A DNA stretch of 64,000 nt from Carex sylvatica (taxonomy: Eukaryota; Streptophyta; Magnoliopsida; Poales; Cyperaceae), in NCBI GenBank assembly GCA_964058845.1, contig CAXKVR010000097.1:1-64000 (forward strand), given 5' to 3'. Positions 44,621 to 57,199 of this stretch are shown here, piece by piece (position 1 is the first letter of the stretch; every line of letters starts with the position of its first letter). Below the pieces are notes generated by a model. It was not told where the DNA came from and ran no database searches. It saw nothing but the letters and a program-made list of their open reading frames with translations. The position numbers and the translations under genes are program-made.

Positions 44621-47382
44621 AGCATGCATATAGAGACAAATTGTATTAATTAACTATGTCACAATCACTAATATATATTAATTACCACATGGCATTCATT
44701 AGGTACTAATAATCAACTTTGGTGCTTGACCAATCTACATCTCACTAGTAGCATTTGGTTCATCCCCAAATAGATTTCATATTTGTTAATTCAAAGGAAT
44801 GATAACACCAAGAACTCCAATTATGTTACCATATGCTTGTTTTTTAATTTATGTGGGTGTACAAATATATATCTATGAAGCGTGCAAATGTAATTTATCA
44901 TATTTAACCTTGTGTTCAAAATTATAATTTTAGTGTTTGAAATTAATAAAAATGTGTTGACCACATTAATTGTATTACATCAATATCAGACCTCAAGAAA
45001 TATGGAAGAGGGAAAAAAAATGTTCACATACTTAAAAAAATAATAATGAAATTAAGAAAATTAAAGAAATGTGTTATGTCGACGTAGGTATTGTTTTTGA
45101 ACATATTTATTTGATAAAGGTAAACATATCATATGCATGGGAAAAGAAAAAAATAAGATATGATTTATAAACTAAGGTGAATCCTATGTTGGATCTAAAT
45201 GAGGGAGAGATATTGGATAATTAATTTATTGTTTTTAAAATTGAGCAGTAGATAGTAACTTTTATTTTTGAAAAATTAAACTATGTTTAAAGACGGATTT
45301 AGGTTAATAGCTGAGATAGCTAATTAAGCCACCACATTCATAATTAAGTTAAAATTAACAAGTTCATTTATTAATATTTTCAATTTTTTTTACAAAATAA
45401 AATTACAGTACAATAATTTATTTAATTTTGAATACTTATATTTTGATTCCGACTAACTATATATTTAATTTATAAAATAAATCGAATATATTATATCATT
45501 CAGAGGCATTTGCAGCCTCCATTTCATTAATTACGAAAAAAGAAAACTTGGAATTGAATGCCGAGTGGTGTTGCTCGGCTAGTTATATATATATTGGCAT
45601 TTGAAGACACGTGTGTGCCATGTATGCATTGCTTTACACGTGTTAATACATTAAGAAGCGATCCAAGAGGCAAACGCAACCGTCTGATCATGCATGTCTA
45701 ATGAATTGCTTACATCAGCCTTTTTTTTTTCTTTCTTTTAGAAACATAAATATATACATCACACTTTTTCGGTAAACATTATTTATAATGGAAAATTGGG
45801 GCCTTAGTACTGCTGAGTTTGGATCCAGACGTCTCAGGGAAAGAAAAGAGGTTATTTTAATTTTTAAGTTTTAAAATTTGAGTTATAAAAGTTTTTAAAA
45901 ATGAAAGTATGATGGAGGTACAAAAAATGAAGACATTTAAACTCTCCTCTTTATTATTATATAAAATTTAATTTTTGTAAAAGATATTTATTTATGTTCA
46001 AATTTATTTGACCGTAAAATTCTTTATAGCATTAGTATCATAAATAGTTATTGTAAAATATAATAGATATAATTATTGGAACAAAGTTCGAGTAGCAATC
46101 CTGATAAATTTAATGATGAAATGGTTATATATTGATATCTTGTGGGGCAGGTTTAATTTTCAATTAATAATTCCATGAACTAACATCAGTAAAATATCTT
46201 TAGAAAGGGTGCTCAGTGACATCAAGTTCCAGTATAAAAGAAGCTTCTTTCAAAATTAAAAAACAAACGAACTGAGAGGAAAAAGGAATAAGCACTAACA
46301 AAGTTGGATAGAAAAAAAATCTGCTTTAAGACAAAAAAAGGTGTAGCTTTTTTAAAGTTAGTCAAATTAGACACTTCAGCAATTCAATTAGATCCATCTA
46401 ATTAAGTTAGTAAAAAGTGCTCTTTATTTTAATACAAAGATTAACTGCATACTGGAACTTATAGCGGCAGTATTTTCTACAAATTCAAATAAGACATTTT
46501 TGAAAAAGTAAATAACAACAACAACGAAACTAAAGTTAATATTTGAGCACTAGGTATTTGATCAATTAAAGTTTCATATCCAGCGGATCTACATTTTTAG
46601 TCAAAGAAAATCCCTCATAATAGATACTTAATTTCTTTATCTTTTTACTTTAAAATAATATTTTAAATTACTTGTATAAATTCAGGAATATAGTGATGCA
46701 TTTGCATAATTAAATACTTCAACGGCAATGGAATTCCTCATCAATTGAGTGGTTTGTTGTATTTTATTGATGATCATGGTTTTTTATTTTTGCATGGTAT
46801 GATCATTGAAGATTGATTATGAAATGGGCAACACAAAAATTAATGCGCAATTTTTTAATTAATTAATATCTATAGTTATTTTGTACGAAAACATGATGCG
46901 TGTCGACCACGGGACATGGCTAATTTAATATTGGAAGTAGGTGGATTATCAAAATATAGCAGCATTAATTAAGATAAAATTCAATAGATGAAGAGGTTTG
47001 TTGGCTGGGCTTCATTCATGCATGTCTTGTTATACACGCGACAGTTGCAGGTATACTAAAGGCACATAGATTTTCAAGACATTAATTAAGTTGCCAAACT
47101 ATTTTTCGGCTGAATATTAAAAATGACAAGCTTAAATATTTTTTATTAATTTAAAAATGAGAAAACAATTTATGCAAACCTCAACAGAAATGTACATAGT
47201 TCACATATTATGCAGATGGCTTAGAGAAACCCATGAAGGAGAGTGAATCAATTTATCGAACCAATTAAAAATAATTAACTACTTGAGTCATTAATATTAA
47301 ACATACGCTTAATCAAAGTGATGTGTGATGTGTTGTACATAGCAACTATACAAAGTTTTGAGCTATATATGTATATTTTATG
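44621..47382. other. Intergenic DNA upstream of NRAMP
   Basis: About 2.8 kb without a supportable gene. One end of a family B MITE (AAAAATGAAAGTATGATGGA then ACATTTAAACTCTCCTC) lies at 45885-45953 without a clear partner. The rest is AT-rich with no defined repeat. Confidence 0.5.
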
Positions 47383-47791
47383 AGAAGGGTTTCAATGTCT
47401 CTATTTTTTGGTGTCTCCACCATATCTCTATTTTTAAAATGGTAATTACTCAAAATTTAAATCATAAACGTCAAAATAAAACCGTTAGATTTGATCTATG
47501 TTATTTTCTTTATATGCATATAAAAATTATCACATTTCGTTTTTATTTTTATGTGAATCAATAAGTTGAAAAATAAATGTTTAGAAATTATTCACATTAT
47601 TATGTTTTTAAAAGTTCTTCATGGCAACCAAAATAAAGTTGAAATGTCATAATTTTTTACACGTGCATAGATAAAATGACGAAGATCATATCCAACGGTT
47701 TTATTTTTACTTTTTGAGTTAAAATTTTGAGTTATTATAGTTTAAAAAATAGAGACATCATGGAGACACAAAAAATTGAGGCATTTGAACC

Positions 47792-48982
47792 GAGATTTTT
47801 ATTAATACTTTAAAAAAAATAGCAAATCTACCCTCTCATTGAAATTAATTTTAAAAATGCCCTGACTGCCCAAACGTGGGGTGGTCAGCTTCTTTTTTTT
47901 TTTCTTTTTTTTTACCAAACCGCCCAGCATTGAGGCGGTCAGCTACAACTTTTTTTTTGGTAGAGATCTTAATATTTTTAGTTGTTTACCAAGGTACAAA
48001 TTAGTTTATACTAACAAATAACAAATATATAGCAAATATATATTAATTTTAAAATGATTGTGATTTTTTTTTTTTACAAATGCTTAAAAACTAGTTCACA
48101 AATGTATAGCAGACAATGCCGCAAATACTTTTATGTTCTCAATATTTTTTTAGGATAATGCATGCACGATGTAACACTCATTGCTCAGTGAGAATAGTGT
48201 TGAAAGCAGCAAAGGAAGACTAACCATATCGTTTCTCTACAAAAACATTGACAAATTTTGTTAATTGCATGGAAGTTTGTCATGATAAAAATTGTCTGAA
48301 AGTTTTGTCAGAAAGGGATTGCACAAAGTAGTTATCCCACTTCCAAACATATATTATAGGCCAATCTTAATAGCTTTCTATTGTAATATTTTTGTTATAT
48401 CAAGCTTAAAACATGCTTACAACCTACACACCTTTGGTAATATGTTTGTGCGACACATTAATTTTGATTGTGTGTGTGCGCGCACACGCGTGAGTGCGTG
48501 CGTATATACATGTGTGTATATAAAAACTTTTTATGTACACTTTTTCATGCTTTCAAAAATATTGCTGAAGCAACACGAGGCCTCTTCATAGTTAAAATGA
48601 ATGTTTTGATTTTCTTTTTACATTTTTAAAGTTATATTTATTACACAGAGGTTTCGCAGTGCAGGGATATTGCCTTGACATTTCACATTTTTAGCACTGA
48701 ATTGAACATTAAGAAAAATATCAAAATGAATGTTTGTCATAAAATTAAACATTTTTCATTTTTAGATGAAAATATTAAAATCTCTAAAAAATAAAAATTT
48801 ATTTTAGCTAACCGCCCCAATGCTGAGCTGTTTGGTCGAAAAAAAAAAGCTGATCGCTCAAACGCGGAGTGGTTTGGTTAAAAAAGCTGACCGCCCCACG
48901 TTACGGCGGTTAAGATATTTTTAAAATTAATTTCAATCCGATGACATATTTGCTATTTTTTTAGAGTATTAATAAAAATCTC
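47792..48982. mobile_element. MULE-like long-TIR element, 1191 bp
   Basis: The ends GAGATTTTTATTAATACTTT and AGTATTAATAAAAATCTC are exact inverts at the tips. Inverted similarity runs inward for about 170 bp (TAGCAAATCTACCCTC..., then GGGGTGGTCAGCTTC and CCGCCCAGCATTGAGGCGGT facing ACCGCCCCAATGCTGAGC and AAAGCTGACCGCCCCACG). A 12-bp direct repeat GGCATTTGAACC flanks it (47780-47791 and 48983-48994). The long TIRs and 9-12 bp duplication fit Mutator-like elements. No transposase. A 99-codon frame at 48292 has no recognisable domain. Confidence 0.7.
48469..48522. repeat. Alternating purine-pyrimidine tract
   Basis: TGTGTGTGTGCGCGCACACG then CGTG, one break, then GTGCGTGCGTATATACATGT then GTGTATATA. 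It is about 54 bp with a single phase break, a composition that favours Z-DNA. Confidence 0.85.
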
Positions 48983-49347
48983 GGCATTTGAACCCTCCTC
49001 ATGATCGTCTGTTGAATAATTTCAGTGTCGTTAATGTTCAACATAAAATTTGGAATTAACTAAGCTGACCAACCACGCTAATTATTGATATTTTAATTGG
49101 TTGTGCAATTAATTAATCAACATTATTTGTATAGTCATGTTCAATGTGTATATCTTTGGAAAATGCAAATAGTGTTTAACATCAAGTTTTCGGGTCCCTC
49201 CAACTGTCGGTGTTAGCATACTTCGGAACATTCAACCAAACCTCTATAGTTTCGACATTTAATATTTCATGCAGATTGACAACATATTTTTCTATAGATG
49301 ACTTGTGGTAGCCACGCTTCATACCAAAAACATATATGACTTGTGGA

Positions 49348-50533
49348 GGATGTTTATAGCATTATTGTTTGAACAAGTAAATCAACCAATCATGCTATTT
49401 TAATAGGGAAATATTATAATAACTCGAGGTATCATACTCAAGTCAACCCTCCGCCCCCCCACTAAAACGTCTTGTCTAACTTTTATTTCTATTGCTCATA
49501 TTTAAGCTTTTCAAGTTATATTTATAATCTTTTACAATGCTCTTCACAAGTATTTAAATCTCTATCTACAAACATTTAAATTATAAATCTGTGTAATATT
49601 AACTTCTAACTACTTTTGTCTTTAAGTACTAAAAAAAAAGATTAATTTTACCCACTTTTTAGTTTTATTTTTCTCTGATCATTATCGTCTATTTTTTCGA
49701 CGATCCGTGATAAATTTTCTGAATCTAAAATTGCAAACGTTTTCTACTCGATTTTCTCTTTCAAATGATATCTATGAATAAATATTTTTGAGTTATCTCA
49801 AAGTATTTTTTTTTTTTTAAAGTAAAACTCATTAGCACTTTAATTTTTAAGCTTTAAACCTCAGTCTACAACTATTTAAACCTCTGATGTCACCATTTAA
49901 ACTACTATGTTCAAGCATTTAGACCTCTAATGTCGATCATATAGTATCACTCATTTAAACCTCTATCTACAACTGTTTAAATTTATTGTGTGAAACATTT
50001 AAATAATTTCCATTTCATGTTTAAAAGTTTGTGCACTGAGGTTTAAAAACTTGAGAATTTAAAGTGTTAATGGATTTTACTTTAAAAATAAAATAAAAAT
50101 GACAACTTGAAAAAAACTCAAAAAATATTTATTTTATGGATCTCGTTTGAAAGAAAAAATTAAGTAAAAAATATTTGTAGTTTTTTATTTGCAAAATTAA
50201 TCACTGATAGTTGGAAAAATGAATAAGAATAATTAGAGGAACAAAAAAAATGGATTTAAGGAATCTTTATTTTCTTAAATCCATTTTTTTTTGACTTAAA
50301 GACAAAAGTAGTTAGGAGTTATAACTACCCAGATTTAGGATTTAAATGTAAATGTTTGCCAGTAACATTATAAAAGGTTAAAAATAGAGTTTAAATGTTT
50401 GAATATAAGCGCTAAAAATGAATATTTGACATTAAATACTTGAATGCGCACTCCGAAATTTATTTTGGAGGCAATTATCGCGCTCCATATTAATAAACAA
50501 GGTTCATACACAAAGGATGTTTATAGCATTATT
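49348..50533. repeat. Long foldback element between 20-bp direct repeats
   Basis: AGGATGTTTATAGCATTATT occurs at 49348-49367 and again at 50514-50533. Between them lie two inverted arms of about 500 bp that can be matched piecewise. CTAACTACTTTTGTCTTTAA faces TTAAAGACAAAAGTAGTTAG. CATTAGCACTTTAATTTTTA faces TAAAGTGTTAATG. The arms are diverged, so this is an old foldback transposon. No coding sequence. Confidence 0.65.
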
Positions 50534-51847
50534 CTTTGGGCAAGTCTACTAGAAGTAATTAAGTAGACTTGTAATTAATGGTAACCAAGTGTCCCATCAA
50601 ATTAGCACGAATTGGCTCTTTTTCTAGAGAACAACTCTTTTTGAAGCAAATATTTAGTTATCTTGTTATGGGTTTGGTAGGATTAGTATGTTTTGTTAGG
50701 AAATAATGGTAGCTAATTTAAGATGATTTATCATCATCTTATAGTTTGGAATATTTTTACTCTTCATTTAAGTTTTTGACCACGGATTGCCCTATTATGA
50801 AAAAAGAAAACGAAATAAAAATGTTACTAATGCTAAAAGACAAAAGTATTACACTCCAAATTAGAGGAATTAATAGTTTTATTTTCCTTTGCTTCTTTCC
50901 AGTGACCAGCTCATTTGGGCCCTCTAATAATATATTGTGCCGACAGTTCATATGTGCTAGTTTTTCTTTTTTTGTAGGGGGTAGAATGAGATTTATCCCT
51001 TACATATTAAACACCTAATTTCAACAAAAGAAAAAGAAAAAGAAAAAAGAGAGCCCCACATCAACTTTTTTCCAGACAGTCTCTGAAAGCAGCACTAAAA
51101 ACACCAGATCGATCAGGGGTAATGGAAACCAGGAAGAATGATTATCTGAAAATGATAGAACAAAAGAAAAAAGAAAAACACCACACAGTTGTTTTGTCTA
51201 TTTACTCTACAGCATCCAATCAGAATGAATGACAAAGATCTATTCAGACTATCCAATAAATGCTCTTAATTAACTTATCTGCCAAATTAAATATGTAATG
51301 TAATAATATCTGTTAGCATCACTTGTGATGGTGCCTCTTTCAAAAGCAAGAAAGGTTTAATCTATCAGATTTCAATAAAATACCAAAAAGTAATTTTTAG
51401 TGATAGTTACTTTCAAAGCAGTAACATTTCAGATTGAACAGTATAAAAGTTTTGGTACAATACCAATGAAAGCAACACCACTGGTATCAAAGTTTTGGGG
51501 CTGTTCTTTGTATCTAATTTGTGGGCCCTACCAGGGTAGATACTGAAGGGAAAGGATAAAACTTCTTCAGGCAAAACAAATAAATTAATTAAAAATTAAA
51601 TACTATAAACAATCAATTAGACCTGAAGCATAAATTACTAAATTATCTTGTGTCCTAAACAAAGTGACATTATAGCTACCTTCTCTGCAACACTTGCTTT
51701 CGTTCAATTATGCATTGATGTAGGTCTCCTTTTTGCATTGATGCTCCAAGAACCAACAGAAGACAAAATACAGAGATAATGTATTTTGAGGAAACTTTAT
51801 TTGCTTAATTGAATTTCTCTCTCTCAACAAAGAGTCTTAACATAAAC
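50534..51847. other. Intergenic DNA, nothing recognised
   Basis: About 1.3 kb. The overlapping open frames at 50746-51018 (+) and 50757-50951 (-) show no domain and are probably random. Some transcript-like features are absent. Confidence 0.45.
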
Positions 51848-52035
51848 AAACAACAAAACAAGATACAAGATACACAGTCAAAACGGACTCAAAAACAATT
51901 TAAGTCATGATACTACAAAACTAAAAACAAGATGCAAAATACACACTCAAACGGACTCAAAAACAATTTGAGTCATGATACAACAGAACTACAAACAACA
52001 TAGAAGATACATAGCCAAATGGACTGACGACAGTA
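51848..52035 (+). repeat. Tandem repeat of about 72 bp
   Basis: Three diverged units share (A)CGGACTCAAAAACAATTT then A/GAGTCATGATAC(T/A)ACA. The same phrase, GGACTCAATACAATTTGAGT, recurs in the MADS 3' flank at 54580-54605 and its copy at 52377-52402. The array thus derives from that flank. Confidence 0.75.
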
Positions 52036-52079
52036 CATCCCAAATTCCACTCGAAGTGTGCAGATCTTTTTTAATTTAG

Positions 52080-52475
52080 TGAGATATTGAATAATAAAAA
52101 GAGAATTTAGACAAAGAAAGGAGAAACCACAAGAGGGGAGATAAAAAACATTTCATATATTTTCAAAAGCTGAAGAAAGAAATGACATGCATGCCATCTC
52201 TTTCTTCAGCTTTTGATAACAATTAACTTAGTAAGACTAAATAAACAACATATAAACTAATACCACAGGGCTCCTTCTTGGTACTTGTGCCTAGACATTT
52301 AAGAATATTGAAGAACAATTAACTCGTACAGAGCCCAAGTCCAAGTTCGAACCCGACTCGGTTTGGTTTTCGTCACAGACTCAATACAATTTGAGTCCTG
52401 ATACAACAAATCTGAATTAAAACTTAGGTTTATAGAAGATAGTTTCTCTCTACAGTAAGAGGTTATTCCACTGCC
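52080..52475. repeat. Copy of the MADS 3' flank (partner of 54110-54665)
   Basis: Shared colinear strings include AGTGAGATA, AGAGAATTTAGACAAAGAA, CAAAAGCTGAAGAAA, GGTTT(G/T)(G/A)TTTTCGTCAC, GACTCAATACAATTTGAGTC and GGTTTATA(G/A)AA(G/C)ATAGTTT. Together with the exon copies just to the right, this marks the downstream part of a decayed tandem duplicate of the MADS locus. Confidence 0.8.
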
Positions 52476-53900
52476 ATCATACTATTACTTCGAACACATA
52501 CCTGATTTCTTCATCTGCTGCCATGTCAGCTTGTATTTTGCAATTTTGAAGTTTGTCAATTAGACTCTGCATTAAATGAAACAAACGTTTTGTTATAAGA
52601 GAGAAGTTACATATATACATTTTCAATTGCGTTTCTATGGTAGCATTTTCAAAAGTTTTCATAACCAATATCAATATGAATCTAAATAAGGATTTCTTAA
52701 CTAGAACAAACTGTAAAGTATTTTGATGAATATCTAAGCTAAACTAATTTCATGGACTAAACTACGAGCTCTTATATGAATGTGCTATATAATTAGTTTA
52801 CAAGGGAGTGTTCTTTAATAAATCCAATTTGATTAATTAGCTATATATTCTTAAACTATATGGAGTTATGGCTAATTATGTGAAACAGTACTTAATATTA
52901 TTCGATTATTGTTTTTATATTAAACTAAATTGGGTACAAATAAAGATAACTTGCATCTTTGTTGCGGATCACGATTCTTCTGCAGTTCACAAAAGGACAA
53001 ATGAAAAACACAAACAAGGCTAAAAACGAAAAACATAGAGTTTCTTTGATCACATTGGTAATATGAGACTTGCTATGCTTTATAAATAAAAATTGGTTAC
53101 CATGCCTCCATTGTTATACCTAATCACTCTATAAATAAACCATTATAATTATTTTTTATTTTCGGAGTTGTATCTACAGTTATGTACTAGATGTACAATA
53201 CTTGATAAAATTATTAACTTAATCAATATATGATATAGACCTTTTTCAATCAATCTACGGTTCATTGCCATTAACACAATAGGCTAAATTAAGAATTAAT
53301 AAAATATTAGCAACACAATTAAAATTTCAAAATTAACTTAATTGATTACAGGTATATATATCTTAACATAGTTTGTACAGTTTATCTATAACATAGTTCA
53401 TAATTAATTTTTGTTGTGACAAATTGTATGACAATAAAAGTAAAACAAGTAATATTATCATACCTGTAAATTGGATGTAATTTAAGATAAATACGCATTT
53501 CAATATTGATTTTCTCAAATATCTTGATCATTAAAGACATATCTAATGTTGTATATTTTAAATCTAGTTAATCTCAAAACTATTAGAAGCTTATTAACTT
53601 AAGAACGGTAAACAAAACAATTGATTCATTGAATTATTTTATAGTAGGATCTGTGTAAGAATCATTCTTATAAATAAATAAAAAAACACTCAATAATCAT
53701 TTAATCACATCATTTATATTTTTCACCTACATGTATAAGCATAGTTTTTGTATGACTACAAAATTTCGACATCATCATAGATGGCATTTGTAAATTCAAA
53801 TGTGATCAAATTGAGACACATGCTGGCACAGGACAATAGGTCTTCATATGTGTGATGAATGTATTATATCTTATTATTTTAGAGATCCTATTTTTGTGTT
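52286..53900 (-). pseudogene. Decayed tandem copy of the MIKC* MADS-box gene
   Basis: Exon 4 is copied at 52566-52502 (65 nt, open: SLIDKLQNCKIQADMAADEE) and exon 3 at 52979-52955 (25 nt). The intron between them also matches the complete gene (for example AACCAATATCAATATGAATC then TAAATAAGGATTTCTTAA). The exon 3 copy has a GC donor (GATGCAAGT) instead of GT. The exon 4 copy joins directly to sequence like the gene's 3' end (52286-52490), so exons 5-11 are deleted. Exons 1-2 are missing. Upstream, 53845-53900 (ATGTATTATATCTTATTATT then TTAGAGATCCT) matches 63450-63498 beyond the complete gene. This shows the duplication once covered the whole locus. Confidence 0.8.
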
Positions 53901-54683
53901 TCTTTGGAAAAAATTTACTAGATCAGCATCAGAATATTTCTATGGTTATTCCTTTAAGTATAAATGATTAACAATATAATAGACGAATTTAGCATTGACC
54001 TGTTCTATATATTTGTTAGAAGAATACTATATTTAACCTGTTTTTTCATTGTTTAATTAATTAAGTAGCATCTTGTCAACAGTCTTCCACGAACAACAAC
54101 ATCTTGTATCTCTTGTTTCATTTAGTGAGATAGAACAATAAAAGGAGAATTTAGACAAAGAACAGAGAAATACAAAGATCGAAGATAAGAAAATAGTTTT
54201 AATTTATTATCAAAAGCTGAAGAAAAAGATGACATGTCATGTATTCTTATAATACAACCATCACATAATAATAAACATGGAAAAACTAAATTGATAACTT
54301 AGACAGTAACACCTCATAATGAACTTAGAAGTTCTAACAACCAACTTTGAAAAATTCTAACAAATTAAAACAACATACAAAATATAAATAGTTAAATCTA
54401 GAAAATAGTAGCATAATAAAGTTTCATAAAGCACACAACATAATTTAATAATGAAATTAATCACTGCAGAAAATGATGAACTAGTGGAAAATGTGGGATC
54501 CTTCTTGGGAATTGTGCCTAGCCGTTTAAAAAAAATCAAAGAACAATTAACTCATACCAAGTAGGTTTAGTTTTCGTCACGGACTCAATACAATTTGAGT
54601 CATGATACAACAAAACCAAATTAAAACTCAGGTTTATAAAACATAGTTTGTCTCTAGAGCAAGACACTATTACTTCGGTAACT
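53901..54683. other. MADS 3' flank and untranslated region
   Basis: AT-rich. 54110-54665 is one member of the flank duplication described at 52080-52475. No separate gene. Confidence 0.55.
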
Positions 54684-55699
54684 TCAAAAAGGGAAGTGGT
54701 AATTGTTGGGTTTGTCATTTTGTTGTGCAAAGTCCGGCATGTAGTTCCCATCATGTCCATGTTCTTCAAAGGGTTGCTATAGGAGAAAAAATAAAAATAT
54801 ATATTATAGTGATAACTATCAAAATCAAATAATTAATACAACAATTTAATCGGTTATTTAGTTTAATGCTTAAATGGAGCATTTTCTTATAATACAATAT
54901 TTGATTTAAGTCATTCGATAAAGCAAGAAAAATATGAAAAAACTAAATATAATTTAATACATTTTTATCATAGATCTAATAGATTGAATTGTACTATTTG
55001 AGAGTTAAACAAATGTGAAGTGCCCTAAGACAAATTTAAAATTAAAATGACTCTAATGTCTCTGATTATTCAAGTTAAGCCGTTGTGTTGAACCTGTTGA
55101 AAGTAATTGGACAGTCCTGCTACGTCGTAAGAGGAATTCCAAATGTTGTTTTGAGACAGCATTAGAGAGGCCGATGGATGGACCCGGCTGCTCGTTGCTT
55201 GAGTCGTCTGTATTAGACCAGGAGGTAATACCATTGGACTGAAAATGAACAAAGCCAAGGGATCATATATGGTAAGTTGAATTTGAAGTTCAAAAACATG
55301 CATGTTAGATTGGAGGGGTTTTTAAGAAACGTAAATTGGTATAAGTTGCAATTGCTCTTCTTTAGAATTAAATTTATTCGATTAAATGAAGCATGAATGA
55401 GGAAAATTTAGAGAAAATTACTTCCGATCATTTCTTTTGATTGGACTTGGTGGATATCTCATATTTTAACCATATTATTTTGCTTATATGCTATGAAAGC
55501 CAAACTATACATATTACTATGTCCGTCCCCCACCCCAATGGCCACCACCAAAAAGAAAAATAATATTAAGAATAGAAACCTAGAGATTAATAAAAATGTA
55601 ATAATGTGAAGGTAATGAGAAGTACCTGAAATTTAGCTCGCCTGTATATTGCATACTCCTAGGTCTTCGTTGAAGTTGTTGCATGTGAATGGAGGCTGG

Positions 55700-55949
55700 T
55701 TTTTTTTTTGATTAAAAATAGGGATATAGTCCCATATTTAATTGAAATGAAATGCTCTGTTACACAAAAGGTGTAACTACATGGGAAAAAATAATGAAAC
55801 ACTCAAAACCAATTGAGTGTTATAAATAAATAAATGAAAATAAAAACATGAAATAAAATATGAAAATGAGCTGAAAGTGAGACAGAAGTAATTAACACAG
55901 AGCAAGAAAGTGAAAATTTTAGTCCCATAATTAACAGACAGAAGTAATT
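55700..55949 (-). mobile_element. LINE-like retroposon (250 bp) in MADS exon 9
   Basis: It is flanked by an exact 12-bp duplication AATGGAGGCTGG (55688-55699 and 55950-55961). On the minus strand, which is also the gene's strand, it ends ATATCCCTATTTTTAATC then poly-A. The preceding GTGTAACAGAGCATTTCATT resembles 3' ends of 5'-truncated plant LINEs. No internal promoter box is evident, so LINE is preferred to SINE. Confidence 0.8.
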
Positions 55950-56525
55950 AATGGAGGCTGGGTTTAGTTCCTCATTATATTGTTGCTGCAGAATCTGAAA
56001 AATTGAAGCACTTTTCTCGATAAGGTTTATGTTTCTTTATTAGATATATCATGTATATCTTCTGGAGAGGAAGCAGAGATATTTTTTTGGCAGATTTAGC
56101 ATTCAGAAATTGAAGAATCTTTCTCGATCAGATTTATGCTTCTTCGGTGCCTTAGTTTTTTTGCATTTCAATATAGAACCAAAGCCTTTTTCATCTTAAT
56201 TTTGGCCTTTTTTTACTTTTAAATAAATTTGATTTTAGAGATGCAGATATCAGTTTGAACTTTGGAATTGTAGTTCAAACTTCCAAATCTATATAGTCGC
56301 AATACGAACCTTATTATTGTTCGTTAGTTTAAGACTGTAATATTGCAGTTTCTAACAATAACACGGAGTGATGTAATAACTATTTTAGTTTTCATGATAT
56401 GAAATCATAATCTAGCAGATGATGAACCTAGACTTTCCACAAAAAAATATCGGATTAATTCTCACACAAAATATATTAAAAGAAAAAATTCCATGAAGTA
56501 ATATACCATTTCAGGAGGCTGCATC

Positions 56526-57199
56526 GATCTGGGGGTGTCAATGGGTACGATACGGGTAGGGTGGGAGCATTTTCATACCCATACCCATAAGAATGACTTT
56601 ACCCATATCCTACCCGTACCTATTAAAATTTGACCTTACCCTACCCTACCCTTACCCGTTAAAATTATCGGGTAATGAAACGGTAGCAGGTGAATAACGA
56701 ATAATACTACTATAATAATTAGTTTTATTATATTTAATAAATAGAAGATCAGCTCATTTATTTCACACATATGCAACGATATTACTAATAAAAAAAATGT
56801 GCAATCAATTTGAACTTAGTTATATTTTTTATAAAACAAGAGAATTCAAAAATAAAAATATATCTTCCAACAAATTTAATTATTTAATTAAAGAACAAGA
56901 CGTACAAATAAAAATAATACATTTAGTATTTTTCATACAACAAAAATAATACATTAAATAACAAAAGTACTCACTAAATATTGCTCAAATATTATCATAT
57001 TATAATATTTTATATAATTAACCTAGAGGGTAATGGGTACGAAATAGCCTTTATCCATATCCTTACCCGTTTAGCTAATGAAAAAAAAATCCTTACCCAT
57101 ACCCAATAAGCTAACGAAAAAAAAACATAACTCATACCCACCTTATCGAATACGGTACGGGTCGGATAAACGGCTAAAAGGGTATCATTGACACCCCTA
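56526..57199. mobile_element. hAT-like element (674 bp) in MADS exon 8
   Basis: It is flanked by an exact 8-bp duplication GCTGCATC (56518-56525 and 57200-57207). The right end, read inverted, is TAGGGGTGTCAATGATACCC. The left end is GATCTGGGGGTGTCAATGGG. The (T)AGGGGTGTCAATG terminus is a well-known plant hAT end. Sub-terminal TACCCGT and TACCCATA repeats lie at both sides in opposite orientation. No transposase, so non-autonomous. Confidence 0.88.

Larger units (their letters stand above)
47383..49005. repeat. MITE, family B, split by a MULE-like element
   Basis: Begins AGAAGGGTTTCAATGTCTCT and ends CATTTGAACCCTCCTCATG. The central part matches 485-880 and 19051-19818 (AAAATAAAACCGTTAGAT). 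Its right terminus is interrupted at 47792 and resumes at 48983. Confidence 0.75.

Noticed and set aside
48292..48591. 99-codon frame with cysteine/valine/arginine repeats
   Set aside because: The part with ARTRVSACVYT is a translation of the alternating GT/GC tract inside a MULE-like element.
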